64,000 bases of DNA from Methylobacter marinus A45 (GCF_000383855.1 NZ_KB912877.1:3473817-3537816), one strand, 5' to 3'; counted from the first letter of the stretch, positions 29,156-39,391 are shown. Program-made: numbers and translations. Notes: generated by a model from the letters alone, not told the origin.

Positions 29156-29938
29156 TTAAGACGCTACATAGCCGGCAATGTTGTAGCCGGCGTCCACATA
29201 AGTGATTTCACCGGTAATGCCGGAAGCCAGGTCCGAGCACAGGAATGCCGCGGCGTTACCGACTTCTTCTATCGTTACGTTTTTCTTCAACGGCGAAGCA
29301 TCGGCTGCCTTGCTAAGCATGGTTTTGAAATCGTTGATACCTGATGCCGCCAGTGTTCTGATCGGGCCCGCGGAAATCGCGTTTACACGTGTGCCTTCCT
29401 CGCCCAAGGCAACGGCCATGTAGCGGACGTTGGCTTCCAGGCTGGCTTTGGCTACGCCCATGACATTATAGTTGGGCATAACGCGTGCCGCGCCTAAATA
29501 ACTCAAGGTTAACAGAGAGCCGTTACGCCCCGCCATCATGGCGCGACCCGCCTTGGCCAGGGCGGTAAAACTGTACGAACTGATGTCATGGGCAATTTTG
29601 AAGTTTTCTCTGGTCGTGGCATTGACGAAGTCGCCATCCAGCGCATCGCGCGGCGCGAAAGCGACTGAATGCACGATACAGTCCAAGCCATCCCAGTGTT
29701 CGCCCAGCTTGTTAAAAACGTTTTCTATCTGCTCGTCGCTGCTGACATCGCATTCAACGGTAATGTTGGAATTACATTCAGCCGCCATGGTTTCAACCCG
29801 GCTCTGAAGCTTTTCATTTTGAAAAGTAAAAGCCAATTCAGCGCCTTCACGGTGCATGGCCTGAGCAATGCCCCATGCAATTGAACGGTTGCTGGCTAAA
29901 CCCACAATCAAGACACGCTTGCCTTGCATAAAACCCAT
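29156..29938 (-). CDS. fabI: Enoyl-ACP reductase (NADH)
   Basis: This protein of about 260 residues is a short-chain-dehydrogenase-type reductase that completes each fatty-acid elongation cycle. [20 protein letters not shown] is the FabI nucleotide-binding start, and [13 protein letters not shown] holds the catalytic Tyr and Lys. The ATG at 29938 is chosen because GGAG lies 6 nt upstream; the ATG at 29944 directly abuts that site. Confidence 0.96.
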   Translation of the reverse strand: MGFMQGKRVLIVGLASNRSIAWGIAQAMHREGAELAFTFQNEKLQSRVETMAAECNSNITVECDVSSDEQIENVFNKLGEHWDGLDCIVHSVAFAPRDALDGDFVNATTRENFKIAHDISSYSFTALAKAGRAMMAGRNGSLLTLSYLGAARVMPNYNVMGVAKASLEANVRYMAVALGEEGTRVNAISAGPIRTLAASGINDFKTMLSKAADASPLKKNVTIEEVGNAAAFLCSDLASGITGEITYVDAGYNIAGYVAS

Positions 29939-30039
29939 TATCATCTCCGAATGTTTTTGTTGCTACAATAGAGCTTTAATTATTTCTGTTTGTTTATTTC
30001 AATCCGCACCAACCTGTAACCGGTCGATGATAACATCCC

Positions 30040-30155
30040 CCATGAATTGCAGACGGCGGATTTACCCCGCCGTGACGAAGGGGTATCGGAAAGGATAGCC
30101 TTGCTTACGCAAGACTGTCAAATTTAACAACACCCCTAAAAAAGGGATTTTTTTT
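30040..30155 (+). promoter_or_regulatory. Structured leader upstream of the peptide ABC operon
   Basis: Successive hairpins are visible: ACGGCGG/CCGCCGT (about 30048-30072), CTTGC/GCAAG (about 30101-30114) and a weak CCC/GGG stem before eight T at about 30133-30155. This resembles an attenuator-like leader ending just before the operon. It matches no riboswitch class I recognise. Confidence 0.35.
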
Positions 30156-30174
30156 CAGGCTGCAAGGTATTTTG

Positions 30175-32340
30175 ATGTCCAGTCTTTTGTCCATGAAGAT
30201 GTATGCTGACCAAGCTCGAACGCTAGTTCTGATAGTGCTGGCTATAATATTGGGCGCCTGCGCTGATTCGCGGCTCAACAATCCTTATCCGCAAGAAGAG
30301 GGCGATCAGGCGGTTTTATATGAATCCTTTTCAGAACGCCCGAAGCATCTGGACCCGGCCGTGGCATACAGTTCAAACGAATATGCGTTTATTGCACAGA
30401 TTTACGAACCGCCGTTTCAATACCATTACCTGAAAAGGCCTTACGAGCTAACGCCGCTGACGGCAACCGGCATGCCTGAAATCGAGTACCTGAATGCCAG
30501 GGGCGATAAACTGGCTTCAACCGCAAACGACAGCGATATTGCCTACACCGATTATATCATCGAAATTCAACCCGGTATCCGCTACCAACCGCATCCGGTT
30601 CTGGCGAAAAATGCGCAAGGCGACTATCTCTATCATCATTTGACTGCCGCGCAAATTGATCAGCTTGGCACCTTGCAGGACCTGCCCGAGTCCGGCTCGC
30701 GCGAACTGGTTGCCGAGGACTATGTGTACCAGATCAAGCGTTTGGCGCACCCGAAAATTCAATCACCCATTGCCGAAATGATGAAAAACTACATCGTCGG
30801 CTTCGATGAATTTTCCAAACAGGTCGCGGATAAGCAGAAATTTGAGATCAAAGACATTCCGATGGAGGGCGTTACCGCGCTGGACCGGTATCAATACCGC
30901 ATACGCATTAAAGGCAAATATCCACAGTTTAAGTTCTGGCTGGCCATGCCGTTTTTCGCGCCAATGCCATGGGAGGCCGATGTGTTTTATGAACAACCCG
31001 GCCTGGACGACAAAAACATTACGCTGGACTGGTATCCGATAGGCACAGGCCCTTATTTTCTGGCCGAGAACAATCCGAACCGACGCATGATTTTATTGAA
31101 AAACCCTTTGTTTCATCTGGAAACCTATCCGTCCGAAGGCGAACCCGGCGATAAGGAAAAAGGCCTGCTAGCCGATGCCGGCAAACCGCTGCCGTTTATC
31201 GATAAAGTCGTCTATATGCTGGAGAAGGAAACGATTCCTTACTGGAACAAATTCCTGCAGGGATACTACGATGCCTCCGGCATCGCCTCCGACAATTTCG
31301 ATCAGGCCATACAGTTCACCGGCAGCGGCGCGGCCACCTTGACCGAGGCCATGAGGGAAAAAGGCATCCAACTGGAAACGGCGGTCACGACCTCTATTTT
31401 CTATCTCGGCTTCAACATGCTTGATGCCACGGTCGGCGGGGACAGCGAGAAAGCGCGCAAGCTGCGTCAGGCTATCGCCATCGCCGTCGATTACGAGGAA
31501 TATATCGCAATTTTTGCGAACGGGCGCGGCGTCGCGGCCCAGGGCCTGATACCACCCGGCATATACGGCTATGCTGAAGGCAAGGACGGCGTCAACCCCT
31601 ATGTTTATGATTGGAAGGACGGCAAGGCACAAAGAAAAAGCATTGAAGTGGCGAGGCGGTTAATGGCCGAGGCCGGCTATCCGGGCGGTATCGATTCTAA
31701 AACCCAGCAGGCCTTGATCCTGTATTTCGATACGACCTCGGTCAGTATCGACGACCGACCGAGAATGAACTGGTACCGCAAACAATTCGAGAAGCTGGGC
31801 ATCAAACTGGTCATTCGCGGCACCGATTACAACCGTTTCCAGCAGAAAATGCGCGCCGGCAATGCACAGATTTTTTTCTGGGGCTGGAATGCCGATTATC
31901 CCGATCCGGAAAATTTCTTTTTCCTGCTCTACGGGCCCAATGCCAAAGTCGCGCACGGTGGAGAAAACGCAGGGAATTATCAAAATCCTGAATTCGATCG
32001 TCTGTTCGAACAAATGCGCAATATGGAAAATGGCGAGCAGCGCTATGAAATCATTCAGCAACTGCAGGAACTGGTGCGCCGCGATGCGCCGTGGGTGTTC
32101 GGCTTTCATCCCAAGAGTTTTTCGCTATATCATGGCTGGTATAAAAACCTGAAACCCAACTTAATGGCCAATAATCAGCTTAAATACACACGCATCGATA
32201 CGACGGCAAGGGCCGAGAAAAGAGCCGCGTGGAACAAACCCGTGTTCTGGCCCTTGCTGCTGGCAATTGTCGTGTTTATGCTGCTGTTAATTCCGGCGGT
32301 CCTCGCTTATCGTCGGCGTGTTAGGGAAACGATTCAATGA
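30175..32340 (+). CDS. Peptide/solute ABC transporter substrate-binding lipoprotein with C-terminal membrane helix
   Basis: This protein of about 721 residues belongs to family 5 extracellular solute-binding proteins (peptide/nickel type). A lipoprotein signal ends at Cys29 (LAIILGAC). The binding domain includes IGTGPYFLAENNPNRRMIL and the C-terminal FFWGWNADYPDPENFFFLL. Unusually, it ends with a hydrophobic helix (FWPLLLAIVVFMLLLIPAVL) and basic tail, so it would be anchored at both ends. AAGGTATTTTG precedes the ATG at 30175. First gene of a four-gene importer; substrate unknown. Confidence 0.88.
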   Translation: MSSLLSMKMYADQARTLVLIVLAIILGACADSRLNNPYPQEEGDQAVLYESFSERPKHLDPAVAYSSNEYAFIAQIYEPPFQYHYLKRPYELTPLTATGMPEIEYLNARGDKLASTANDSDIAYTDYIIEIQPGIRYQPHPVLAKNAQGDYLYHHLTAAQIDQLGTLQDLPESGSRELVAEDYVYQIKRLAHPKIQSPIAEMMKNYIVGFDEFSKQVADKQKFEIKDIPMEGVTALDRYQYRIRIKGKYPQFKFWLAMPFFAPMPWEADVFYEQPGLDDKNITLDWYPIGTGPYFLAENNPNRRMILLKNPLFHLETYPSEGEPGDKEKGLLADAGKPLPFIDKVVYMLEKETIPYWNKFLQGYYDASGIASDNFDQAIQFTGSGAATLTEAMREKGIQLETAVTTSIFYLGFNMLDATVGGDSEKARKLRQAIAIAVDYEEYIAIFANGRGVAAQGLIPPGIYGYAEGKDGVNPYVYDWKDGKAQRKSIEVARRLMAEAGYPGGIDSKTQQALILYFDTTSVSIDDRPRMNWYRKQFEKLGIKLVIRGTDYNRFQQKMRAGNAQIFFWGWNADYPDPENFFFLLYGPNAKVAHGGENAGNYQNPEFDRLFEQMRNMENGEQRYEIIQQLQELVRRDAPWVFGFHPKSFSLYHGWYKNLKPNLMANNQLKYTRIDTTARAEKRAAWNKPVFWPLLLAIVVFMLLLIPAVLAYRRRVRETIQ

Positions 32341-33317
32341 TCCAATACATCATCCGTCGAGTGTTATATGCCTTTCCATTGCTGATGGGCGTCAATATCC
32401 TGACCTTTGTGCTGTTTTTTATCGTCAACAGCCCTGACGACATGGCCCGCATGCAGTTAGGGCAAAAGCACGTGACCGAACAGGCCGTGGAAAACTGGAA
32501 ACAACAGCGCGGCTATGACCTGCCGCTGTTATGGAACAGCAAGGCCGAGGGCAAGGAAAAACTAACCCAAACCATCTTTTATCAGAAGTCGGCCGGCTTG
32601 TTCCTGTTTCGCTTCGGCATATCCGACAGCGACAGAAGAAACATAGCGGCCGATATCCAGCAACGCATGTGGCCAAGTCTGGCCGTCGCGCTGCCGACGC
32701 TGATCGTCGGTTTACTGGTCAATATCACGTTCGCCCTGATCATGGTGCTGTTCCGCAATAGTTACCTGGAGCATGCCGGCGTCGTGCTGTGCGTGATCCT
32801 GATGTCGGTTTCGTCATTGTTCTATATTATCGGCGGCCAGTTTTTAATCGGTAAATTGCTGAGGCTGGTGCCGATCTCCGGTTACGAAGGCGGCTTTTCG
32901 GCGCTGAAGTTCCTGATCCTGCCGGTATTGATCGGCGTCTTTTCCGCTATTGGCGCCAACGTGCGTTGGTACCGAACCCTGTTTCTGGAAGAAGTCGAAA
33001 AAGATTACGTGCGCACCGCGCGCGCCAAAGGCCTAAGTGAAACCCGAACCCTGTTCCGGCATGTGCTGAAAAATGCCATGTTGCCGATTTTGACAGGTGT
33101 TGTGGTGGTGTTGCCCACGCTGTTCATGGGCAGTCTGATCATGGAATCGTTTTTCAGTATTCCAGGCCTGGGCAGTTACACGATCGATGCGATTAACAGC
33201 CAGGATTTCGCGATTGTGCGCGCCATGGTGTTCCTGGGCTCGGTCCTGTATGTGATCGGTCTGCTGTTGACCGATATTTCCTATACCCTCGTTGACCCCA
33301 GAGTAAGGTTATCCTGA
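32337..33317 (+). CDS. Peptide-type ABC transporter permease (DppB-like)
   Basis: This 326-residue inner-membrane permease has about six helices. The EAA loop reads YVRTARAKGLSETRTLFRHVLKNAMLP, the site that contacts the ATPase. It overlaps the substrate-binding gene by 4 nt (ATGA). A soluble insert of about 60 residues (about 30-95) separates the first two helices, as in YejB-type permeases. Confidence 0.92.
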   Translation: MIQYIIRRVLYAFPLLMGVNILTFVLFFIVNSPDDMARMQLGQKHVTEQAVENWKQQRGYDLPLLWNSKAEGKEKLTQTIFYQKSAGLFLFRFGISDSDRRNIAADIQQRMWPSLAVALPTLIVGLLVNITFALIMVLFRNSYLEHAGVVLCVILMSVSSLFYIIGGQFLIGKLLRLVPISGYEGGFSALKFLILPVLIGVFSAIGANVRWYRTLFLEEVEKDYVRTARAKGLSETRTLFRHVLKNAMLPILTGVVVVLPTLFMGSLIMESFFSIPGLGSYTIDAINSQDFAIVRAMVFLGSVLYVIGLLLTDISYTLVDPRVRLS

Positions 33318-34660
33318 TGATCATATTATGGACCGATGCGCTGATATTCCTGCTGATTGCGGTAATGCTCTTGCTTGGATTTTATCTGCGCGGCAAGGAA
33401 TACATTAAACGGCCGATGCAACAGATAGCCCGCAGCAAGACCGGCATGATGTCGCTGACCGTGCTGATTTTCTTTGTCGTGGTCGGTCTGCTGGACTCGA
33501 TACATTTCAAACCGCCGGAAGGCCACGGCAATGAAATCATCAGCGCGCTCGACTACTGGGCCACGCCGTTGCGCGAACACAGCGAGAAAACCTATTCGGC
33601 GCCTTTCGCCGTTTATCTGTACAGCAAGGAAATGATGACCTTGCCGGACGGCACCGAACAATGGGGCTATCCGCGCCTGCAATTCGGCGGCGCGCATCTG
33701 GCCGATCCCGAAACCGAACACCTGCCGGATATTCTGGAGAAAGCCTTTTATGGCTGGCTCCAGGGCGCAGGGCTGGTCGTGTTCTTCATGGTTCTGCTGG
33801 TCAGCCTGTTGAGAGAGCCGCATAAGCGCTTCATCGTGAGTCCAACGGCCAAGGCGGTCTGGGCGGTGGTATTCCTGGTCGTCTCGGTCAATTACATGCT
33901 GGTCTATTTGTCGGCTTATTATCACGTGTTCGGCACCGACAAGGTCGGCGAGGACGTGTTTTATCAGGCTATAAAAAGCATACGCACGGGACTCGTGATC
34001 GGCACGCTGACGACACTGGTCATGCTGCCCATGGCCCTCGTGTTCGGCATTATGGCCGGCTTTTTCCGCGGCTGGGTCGATGATGTCATCCAATATGTTT
34101 ACACGACGCTGAATTCCATCCCCAGCGTATTGTTGATAGCCGCCTCCATCCTCATGGTGCAGGTGTACATGGCCGCGCACGAGGAAAAATTTACCAGCGT
34201 GATCGTGCGGGCCGACATGCGCTTGTTGTTTCTTTGCCTGATCCTGGGCGTGACCAGCTGGACCGGCTTGTGCCGGCTGCTGCGGGCCGAAACGCTCAAA
34301 CTGCGTGAAATGGAATACGTGCAGGCGGCTCAGGCGATGGGGGTCCGGCGCCGCGTGATTTTGCTGCGCCATATCCTGCCCAATGTCATGCACATCGTGT
34401 TGATATCGGTGGTGCTGGATTTCAGCTCGCTGGTGCTGGCCGAGGCGGTATTGTCCTATATCAATATCGGCGTCGACCCCACGACCTACAGCTGGGGCAA
34501 CATGATCAACGGCGCACGGCTGGAAATGGCGCGCGAGCCCGTGGTCTGGTGGTCCCTGACCGCCTCATTCATTTTTATGTTCGCGCTGGTGCTGGCCGCG
34601 AACCTGTTTGCCGATACGGTGCGCGATGCGTTTGATCCACGGCGAGGCGCCTATGAATAA
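33317..34660 (+). CDS. Peptide-type ABC transporter permease (DppC-like), enlarged
   Basis: The 447-residue permease is longer than the usual 280-340. Extra N-terminal helices (about residues 5-25 and 40-60) and a periplasmic loop (about 70-150) precede the conserved core. The EAA motif reads YVQAAQAMGVRRRVILLRHI, and a VLSYINIGVDPTTYSWGNMI segment follows. The start overlaps the last base of the upstream stop; the end overlaps the ATPase gene by 8 nt. Confidence 0.9.
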   Translation: MIILWTDALIFLLIAVMLLLGFYLRGKEYIKRPMQQIARSKTGMMSLTVLIFFVVVGLLDSIHFKPPEGHGNEIISALDYWATPLREHSEKTYSAPFAVYLYSKEMMTLPDGTEQWGYPRLQFGGAHLADPETEHLPDILEKAFYGWLQGAGLVVFFMVLLVSLLREPHKRFIVSPTAKAVWAVVFLVVSVNYMLVYLSAYYHVFGTDKVGEDVFYQAIKSIRTGLVIGTLTTLVMLPMALVFGIMAGFFRGWVDDVIQYVYTTLNSIPSVLLIAASILMVQVYMAAHEEKFTSVIVRADMRLLFLCLILGVTSWTGLCRLLRAETLKLREMEYVQAAQAMGVRRRVILLRHILPNVMHIVLISVVLDFSSLVLAEAVLSYINIGVDPTTYSWGNMINGARLEMAREPVVWWSLTASFIFMFALVLAANLFADTVRDAFDPRRGAYE

Positions 34661-36296
34661 TCCCATCCTGTCCGTAGCGCACCTCAGCGTCAGCTTCAAT
34701 CACGGCAACAAGGTCGTCGACGACATCAGCTTTGACGTCTATCCGGGCGAAACCTTTGCCTTGGTCGGCGAATCGGGTTCCGGCAAGTCGATCACGGCCT
34801 TGTCCGTATTAAGGCTGTTGCCGCCCAATGCCCGCATTCAGGCTCGTGCGATCAGCCTGCAGGGCGATAATCTGCTGCGCCGGTCCGAATACGAGCTGTG
34901 CCGGATCCGCGGCCGGCGCATCGGCCTGATATTCCAGGACCCGATGTCATCGCTGAACCCGGTCATGACCATCGGCGACCAGATCGAGGAAGTCATCAAG
35001 CTGCATTTTGACCCGCCGCAACAGGCGCTCAAACGACGCGTGCTGGAATTGTTGCGGCAGGTGGAGATTCCGTTGCCGGAGCAGCGTATCAACGATTATC
35101 CGCATCAACTGTCCGGCGGCCAGCGCCAGCGCGTCATGATCGCGATCGCGCTGGCCGGCGAGCCCGATTTGCTGATTGCCGATGAGCCGACCACGTCGCT
35201 GGACGTGACCATTCAGGCGCAAATATTGGCCTTGCTGAAAACCCTGCAGCAGCAGACCGGCATGGCCCTGTGGCTGATCAGTCATGATCTGGCCCTGGTG
35301 TCCAATTTGGCCGATCGCGTGGCGGTCATGCAGCAGGGTAAAATCGTCGAAACCGGGCATTGCGATGAATTTTTCCGTCATCCCCAGCATCCGTACACGC
35401 AAAAACTGCTCGATGCCTTGCCCTCCATGCAGAGCTGCTTGACGCACAGGCGGCAGGAAACGCCGCCGCTGTTGCAGGTTGAAGATTTTAAAGTCTATTA
35501 CCCGATCAGAAAGGGCATTTTCAAACGCGTCGTCGATCATGTGCGGGCAGTCGACGGCGTCAGCTTCATCATCCAGCAGGGCAAGACCCTGGCCCTGGTC
35601 GGCGAATCCGGTTGCGGCAAGACCACGCTGGGCAAAGGCCTGTTGAACCTGATACCGGGCACTGCGGGACGGGTAACATTAGACGGCGTGGCGCTCGATA
35701 CCATACAGGGCGAGGCGCTGCGGCAAAAACGCGCGGACATGCAGATCGTGTTTCAGGACCCTTTTTCCTCGATGAACCCGAGGATGCTGGTCGGTGATAT
35801 CGTCGCCGAAGGCATCCAGGCGCTGCATCCAGGCGTCAGCTCGGTTAACAGGCAGGAGCGAGTCAGGCAGTTGCTCCAGCAGGTCGGTCTGCCCGAAGAT
35901 GCCGCGCAACGCTACCCGCATGAATTCTCGGGCGGCCAGCGCCAGCGCATCTGCATCGCCAGGGCATTGGCTGTCGATCCGAAACTGATCGTTTGTGATG
36001 AACCGACCAGTGCCCTGGATGTATCGGTACAGGCGCAGATTATCGAACTGCTGAAATCGCTGCAGCAGGAAAAAGGCGTCAGTTACCTGTTCATTACGCA
36101 CGACCTGGCCGTGGTGGCCGAAATAGCCGATGAAGTCGCGGTTATGCATAAAGGCAGGATCGTCGAGTACGGCAGCGTGGCACAGGTGCTGTCCGAGCCC
36201 CGGCAGGCTTACACGAAAAAACTGCTAGGGGCGGTGCCGGTGCTGAGGACGGAAAACAAGCCCTTTGCAGACCAGGGCAAGGAAGCTGTTTTGTAG
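34653..36296 (+). CDS. Tandem ATPase of the peptide ABC importer (YejF-like)
   Basis: A protein of about 547 residues with two ABC domains. The first has [23 protein letters not shown] and LLIADEPT; the second has [23 protein letters not shown] and [12 protein letters not shown]. Each is followed by the oligopeptide C-terminal signature ([22 protein letters not shown]). Powers uptake with the two permeases. The ATG at 34653 overlaps the permease stop; the frame extends upstream but inside the permease gene. Confidence 0.95.
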   Translation: MNNPILSVAHLSVSFNHGNKVVDDISFDVYPGETFALVGESGSGKSITALSVLRLLPPNARIQARAISLQGDNLLRRSEYELCRIRGRRIGLIFQDPMSSLNPVMTIGDQIEEVIKLHFDPPQQALKRRVLELLRQVEIPLPEQRINDYPHQLSGGQRQRVMIAIALAGEPDLLIADEPTTSLDVTIQAQILALLKTLQQQTGMALWLISHDLALVSNLADRVAVMQQGKIVETGHCDEFFRHPQHPYTQKLLDALPSMQSCLTHRRQETPPLLQVEDFKVYYPIRKGIFKRVVDHVRAVDGVSFIIQQGKTLALVGESGCGKTTLGKGLLNLIPGTAGRVTLDGVALDTIQGEALRQKRADMQIVFQDPFSSMNPRMLVGDIVAEGIQALHPGVSSVNRQERVRQLLQQVGLPEDAAQRYPHEFSGGQRQRICIARALAVDPKLIVCDEPTSALDVSVQAQIIELLKSLQQEKGVSYLFITHDLAVVAEIADEVAVMHKGRIVEYGSVAQVLSEPRQAYTKKLLGAVPVLRTENKPFADQGKEAVL

Positions 36297-36650
36297 CGTC
36301 GCCGTTGATATCGAAGCTTCCTGTCGCGGCTGCCCCATGATGCGACCGGGGAGCTTCATCAATTTGGTATATGCCAGTTTAATCAGGCCGTTTTATTGAC
36401 AAACGCCAAACTTGTGCCAAATTTATCTATTTAGTTGAGTCGGTATTATCGCTGGTTACATAACAAATTCTACCGCTAAGGCTATCTGGTATTTAACGTT
36501 TATGACTGGCTTCGCTCATTGATAATCCCCGTCCATTTGTTGTGAACAGACGGGTGAAAAATCTTAAAACCAGCCCAAATCGCCTGCCTGCTGAATACCG
36601 GATCGATTGATAAAGTAGTCCTAATTATTTCCTACCTGAAACCACTCTCA
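36297..36650. other. Intergenic region upstream of the MreB paralogue
   Basis: It contains TTGACA at about 36397 without a good -10 at 16-18 nt. No gene, hairpin terminator or repeat is evident. Confidence 0.4.
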
Positions 36651-37724
36651 ATGCTATTTAAAAAAATTCGCGGAATCTTTTCTAACGACCTGTCCATTGA
36701 CCTTGGAACCGCCAATACCTTAATTCATATTCCGGGACAAGGCATCGTTCTCAACGAGCCTTCGATTGTCGCCTTCAAGGAAGACAAGGTTCGCGGCACT
36801 AAGTCGATATCAGCCATCGGTGCCGATGCCAAACGCATTGTTGGCCGGACGCCCGGCAACATGACTATCGTTCGCCCCCTGAAAAACGGCGTGATCTCCG
36901 ACTTTGCGGTCACCCAGCGCATGCTGCGTTTTTTTATCGAAAAAGTACATAAAAATAAATTTTTGCGCTCGAGTCCGCGTATTTCGATCTGCGTACCTTC
37001 CGGCTCGACCCAGGTCGAGCGCCGGGCGATCCGCAAATCCGCCGCCATGGCCGGCGCGCGGGAAGTGTTTTTGATTGAGGAGGCGATGTCCGCCGCGATC
37101 GGCGCGGGGCTTCCTGTCCACGAAACGTGCGGCTCGATGGTGCTCGATATTGGCGCCGGCACATCCGAAGTCGCGGTGGTTTCGATTAACGGCATTGTCT
37201 ATTCGTCATCGATACGGGTTGGCGGCGACCGTTTCGATGAGGCGATCATCAACTATGTACGCCGTAACTATGGCGCGCTAATCGGCGAACCGACCGCCGA
37301 AAAAATCAAGATGGAAATCGGCACGGCATACCCCGATAGCAAGGCCAGGGAAATTGAAGTGACAGGTCACAATCTGGCCAAGGGCGTGCCGCACAATTTC
37401 GTGCTGAACAGTAATGAAATTCTCGAAGCGTTACAGGAACCGCTATCCGCTATTGTCTACATCGTGAAAACCGCGCTTGAGCAAACGCCGCCCGAACTGG
37501 GCGCGGATGTCACAAACCATGGCATCTATCTGACCGGGGGTGGCGCGCTGCTGAAGGCTATTGACCGATTGATTGCCGAAGAAACCGGTTTGCCTGTTTT
37601 TATCGCCGATAATCCGCTGACCTGCGCTGCCCGCGGCGGCGCCAGGGTGCTGGAAATGACGGACAGGAAAGGCGCTTCCGCTTTTTCTCTGTGCACGACA
37701 GCGATACCGGCTTTGATCAGATAG
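36651..37724 (+). CDS. MreB-family actin homologue, orphan paralogue
   Basis: The 357-residue protein is close to MreB throughout: [82 protein letters not shown]. It would form membrane-bound filaments that guide cell-wall synthesis. Differences from E. coli MreB include DIGAGTSEV for DIGGGTTEV in the second phosphate-binding loop, EEAMSAAIG for EEPMAAAIG, and a C-terminal extension of about 10 residues. No mreC or mreD follows, so this is probably a second copy. No strong ribosome-binding site is visible. Confidence 0.88.
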   Translation: MLFKKIRGIFSNDLSIDLGTANTLIHIPGQGIVLNEPSIVAFKEDKVRGTKSISAIGADAKRIVGRTPGNMTIVRPLKNGVISDFAVTQRMLRFFIEKVHKNKFLRSSPRISICVPSGSTQVERRAIRKSAAMAGAREVFLIEEAMSAAIGAGLPVHETCGSMVLDIGAGTSEVAVVSINGIVYSSSIRVGGDRFDEAIINYVRRNYGALIGEPTAEKIKMEIGTAYPDSKAREIEVTGHNLAKGVPHNFVLNSNEILEALQEPLSAIVYIVKTALEQTPPELGADVTNHGIYLTGGGALLKAIDRLIAEETGLPVFIADNPLTCAARGGARVLEMTDRKGASAFSLCTTAIPALIR

Positions 37725-38131
37725 CCCCGCCATTCGACTTCATGATCGCTTGACTGACTCGCGTGAACAAGCACGCACAGAGCTGATATGCGAAGGCCGC
37801 GCCCGCTCTTTCAGCGGGCGCTGGTGATTTAACAGCCAGCCGCGGCAGGAAAAGTTGGCGCCGAAGCGGTATCAACTCATTGAGTGATTCGGACAAGCCC
37901 CTGCATTGGGCATGATTTAACAGATTCGCTGATCGCTTAGGCCCCAGACCTACGATATGACTGTCCGTTTCGGGCTTCTTTAGCTTTGCTTGAAAAAACG
38001 CAAAGGACGATTGCAGCGATTAAGCTATTGCTGGCCATGCCGCTGAGCGAATGGACCAAGGATTTAAAATTAACTTAAGTTAGCGAATGCTAGCCTTTGA
38101 TAAAACAGACAAAAATGGACCAGAGGACATT
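37725..38131. other. Intergenic region, nothing recognised
   Basis: About 400 bp between the MreB paralogue and a small gene. I see no ORF with coding character, repeat of the other families, or clear terminator. Confidence 0.4.
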
Positions 38132-38431
38132 ATGATTATGGCTAAGTTTAAACTTGATGATGGTACTGAATATTTGGCGGAGGATTATATCGACGGGTAT
38201 TTAATTAATCCGTTTTTGCTGCAAGGATCAACCCCGGTATCACCTTTCATCCTTCGTTCTGATTATGTATTTTCAGTGCATTGCCTGATCAATGGGTATT
38301 TGAGATGCTGGGGTGTGTTTGACAATCTCGTGGATGCGCTTAAATGCGCCAACAAAGGTGCTTCATGGCGCAATGGGACTTATGATCAGCGCTCATCAGT
38401 GAAAATGCGGCAAATATTCCCCCGGCATTAG
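38132..38431 (+). CDS. Small protein of unknown function
   Basis: This 99-residue protein (MIMAKFKLDDGTEYLAEDYI...) has no signal peptide or membrane helix. The ATG at 38132 is chosen because AGAGGACATT precedes it; the frame is open to 38087. It contains two cysteines (VHCLINGYLRCWGVF) and an aromatic-rich centre. It stands alone between the MreB paralogue and a repeat cluster. I recognise no family. Confidence 0.55.
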   Translation: MIMAKFKLDDGTEYLAEDYIDGYLINPFLLQGSTPVSPFILRSDYVFSVHCLINGYLRCWGVFDNLVDALKCANKGASWRNGTYDQRSSVKMRQIFPRH

Positions 38432-38617
38432 CGGCAAAACTGGTCCAAACGTCAGCCAGCAATCGATTTATCGTACAAAAACTACCCCTCCCGAGTGTTT
38501 CCGGCTCCCTGTAGCCGGCATAACATGCCTCGAATTATCAACGGATTTATATTCACAGAGTTTTTACCCATGGTGGTGCACCTCATGCCTCTAAGGCAAT
38601 TCTATCTGTTGTTTCAA

Positions 38618-38719
38618 TATAGCAACCAGCCGTTACTTGAAAGCAACAGCTGTTGTGAAAACTAAGTATTGTTATCGACAGGCCCGCCTGAAAAACACAG
38701 TAGGGTACGCAGTGCGTAC
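38618..38719 (+). repeat. Family A palindromic repeat, left half of split copy
   Basis: It matches 56208-56309 closely (AGCAACCAGCCGTTACTTGA against AGCAATCAACCGTTACCTGA, and GCCCGCCTGAAAAACACAG in both). It ends at GTAC, the 4-bp site duplicated by the MITE. Confidence 0.85.
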
Positions 38720-38930
38720 GAGACTGTGAAAGTATTCAATTTAAAGGATTTAACCACGAAGGACACGAACGCCTCCAAGGATGGAGGCGGTAGAATTGCG
38801 TCTGGAACAGCAATCGAGAGCACGAAGTTTTAAGCTATTGATTAACTTAATTTTACTTCGTGTCCTTCGTGATCTTCGTGGTGAATTAGGCTTTTTTATG
38901 ACGTTTTTCACTAATTCTTTCACAGCCTCG
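38720..38930 (+). mobile_element. MITE B, copy 1 (211 bp), with GTAC target duplication
   Basis: The ends are GAGACTGTGAAAG and CTTTCACAGCCTC, an inverted repeat with one mismatch over 13 bp. GTAC at 38716-38719 is repeated at 38931-38934. The uninterrupted family A copy at 56208-56456 has this site only once, so the insertion boundary is exact. The interior has an inverted pair (AACCACGAAGGACACGA / CGTGTCCTTCGTG). There is no ORF for a transposase, so movement would need an enzyme supplied elsewhere. Confidence 0.88.
38769..38816 (-). mobile_element. Mini-element of about 46 bp nested in MITE B copy 1
   Basis: Absent from MITE copy 2 at this position. Contains CGCCTCCA-AGGA-TGGAGGCG, a perfect 8-bp stem, then GGTAGAATTGCG. 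It is the reverse-orientation relative of 46321-46366. Confidence 0.7.
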
Positions 38931-39082
38931 TACCTTTTCAATCGGTTCCGGTGAATGTCATCCCAAAAGGTACGCACTACCCTAAAGGGCATAAATGCGT
39001 ACCCTACCGGATTTATGAATACCTCTGGCGCCCTGTCGGTCATTGAATGGCTTGTTCTCATGGCGACGCATGCCTGAAGGCC
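38931..39082 (+). repeat. Family A palindromic repeat, right half of split copy
   Basis: It continues the sequence interrupted at 38719: GTACCTTTTCAATCGGTTCC onward matches 56306-56456, through CTCTGGCGCC and to GCCTGAAGGC. It contains inverted arms GTACCTTTT / AAAAGGTAC. Confidence 0.85.
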
Positions 39083-39304
39083 ATGTTTCCGGCTGATAAC
39101 TAAACGCTCTAATTTCAGGAAGCCATTTTTAGCCAAATCCTAAGTCAAAGCGCCGAATTCAGGCAGCAACGGATAACCGCGCAATCGTCGCTAACAGCGC
39201 CTGCTGCCATGAACTATTTTTGGCAAATAAAGTGGAACGATTGCCATGGGGGTAGAGTCTTTTTGACAAGGTAGCGTTGAGATTCTTGTTCCTAAGGAGG
39301 CGTT

Positions 39305-39391
39305 ATGGCCGCAAAACCATTCAGTTCGAAGGCAGTTTTTCTACGTAAACGACGAATAACCGCTCCTCAGCCCTGGAGGATGCCGCTATGA
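39305..39391 (+). CDS. 28-residue leader ORF overlapping the first AI-2E gene
   Basis: AAGGAGGCGTT precedes ATG; 28 codons end in TGA that overlaps the next ATG (ATGA). The N-terminus MAAKPFSSKAVFL is similar to the start of the ferritin-like protein at 42226 (MSVNLFDSKGVSL), with similar DNA and an almost identical ribosome-binding site. It probably serves translational coupling or is a remnant of a duplicated gene start. Confidence 0.5.
   Translation: MAAKPFSSKAVFLRKRRITAPQPWRMPL

Larger units (their letters stand above)
38432..39304. other. Repeat-filled intergenic region
   Basis: No protein gene is supported in these 870 bp. It holds the family A palindromic repeat in two halves (38618-38719 and 38931-39082) split by a MITE (38720-38930), which itself carries a mini-insert (about 38769-38816). 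The flanks 38432-38617 and 39083-39290 show nothing recognisable. Confidence 0.7.

Noticed and set aside
30040..30155. Known riboswitch (TPP or cobalamin) upstream of the ABC operon
   Set aside because: Conserved core motifs of these classes are not present; only generic hairpins are seen.
33326..34393. Minus-strand open frame of 355 codons opposite the DppC-like permease
   Set aside because: His/Gln/Asp-rich shadow of a membrane-protein gene; no independent support.
38618..39082. CRISPR array suspected from repeated motifs
   Set aside because: The repeats are inverted and palindromic, irregularly spaced and explained by family A plus MITE B; there are no regular direct repeats with unique spacers.
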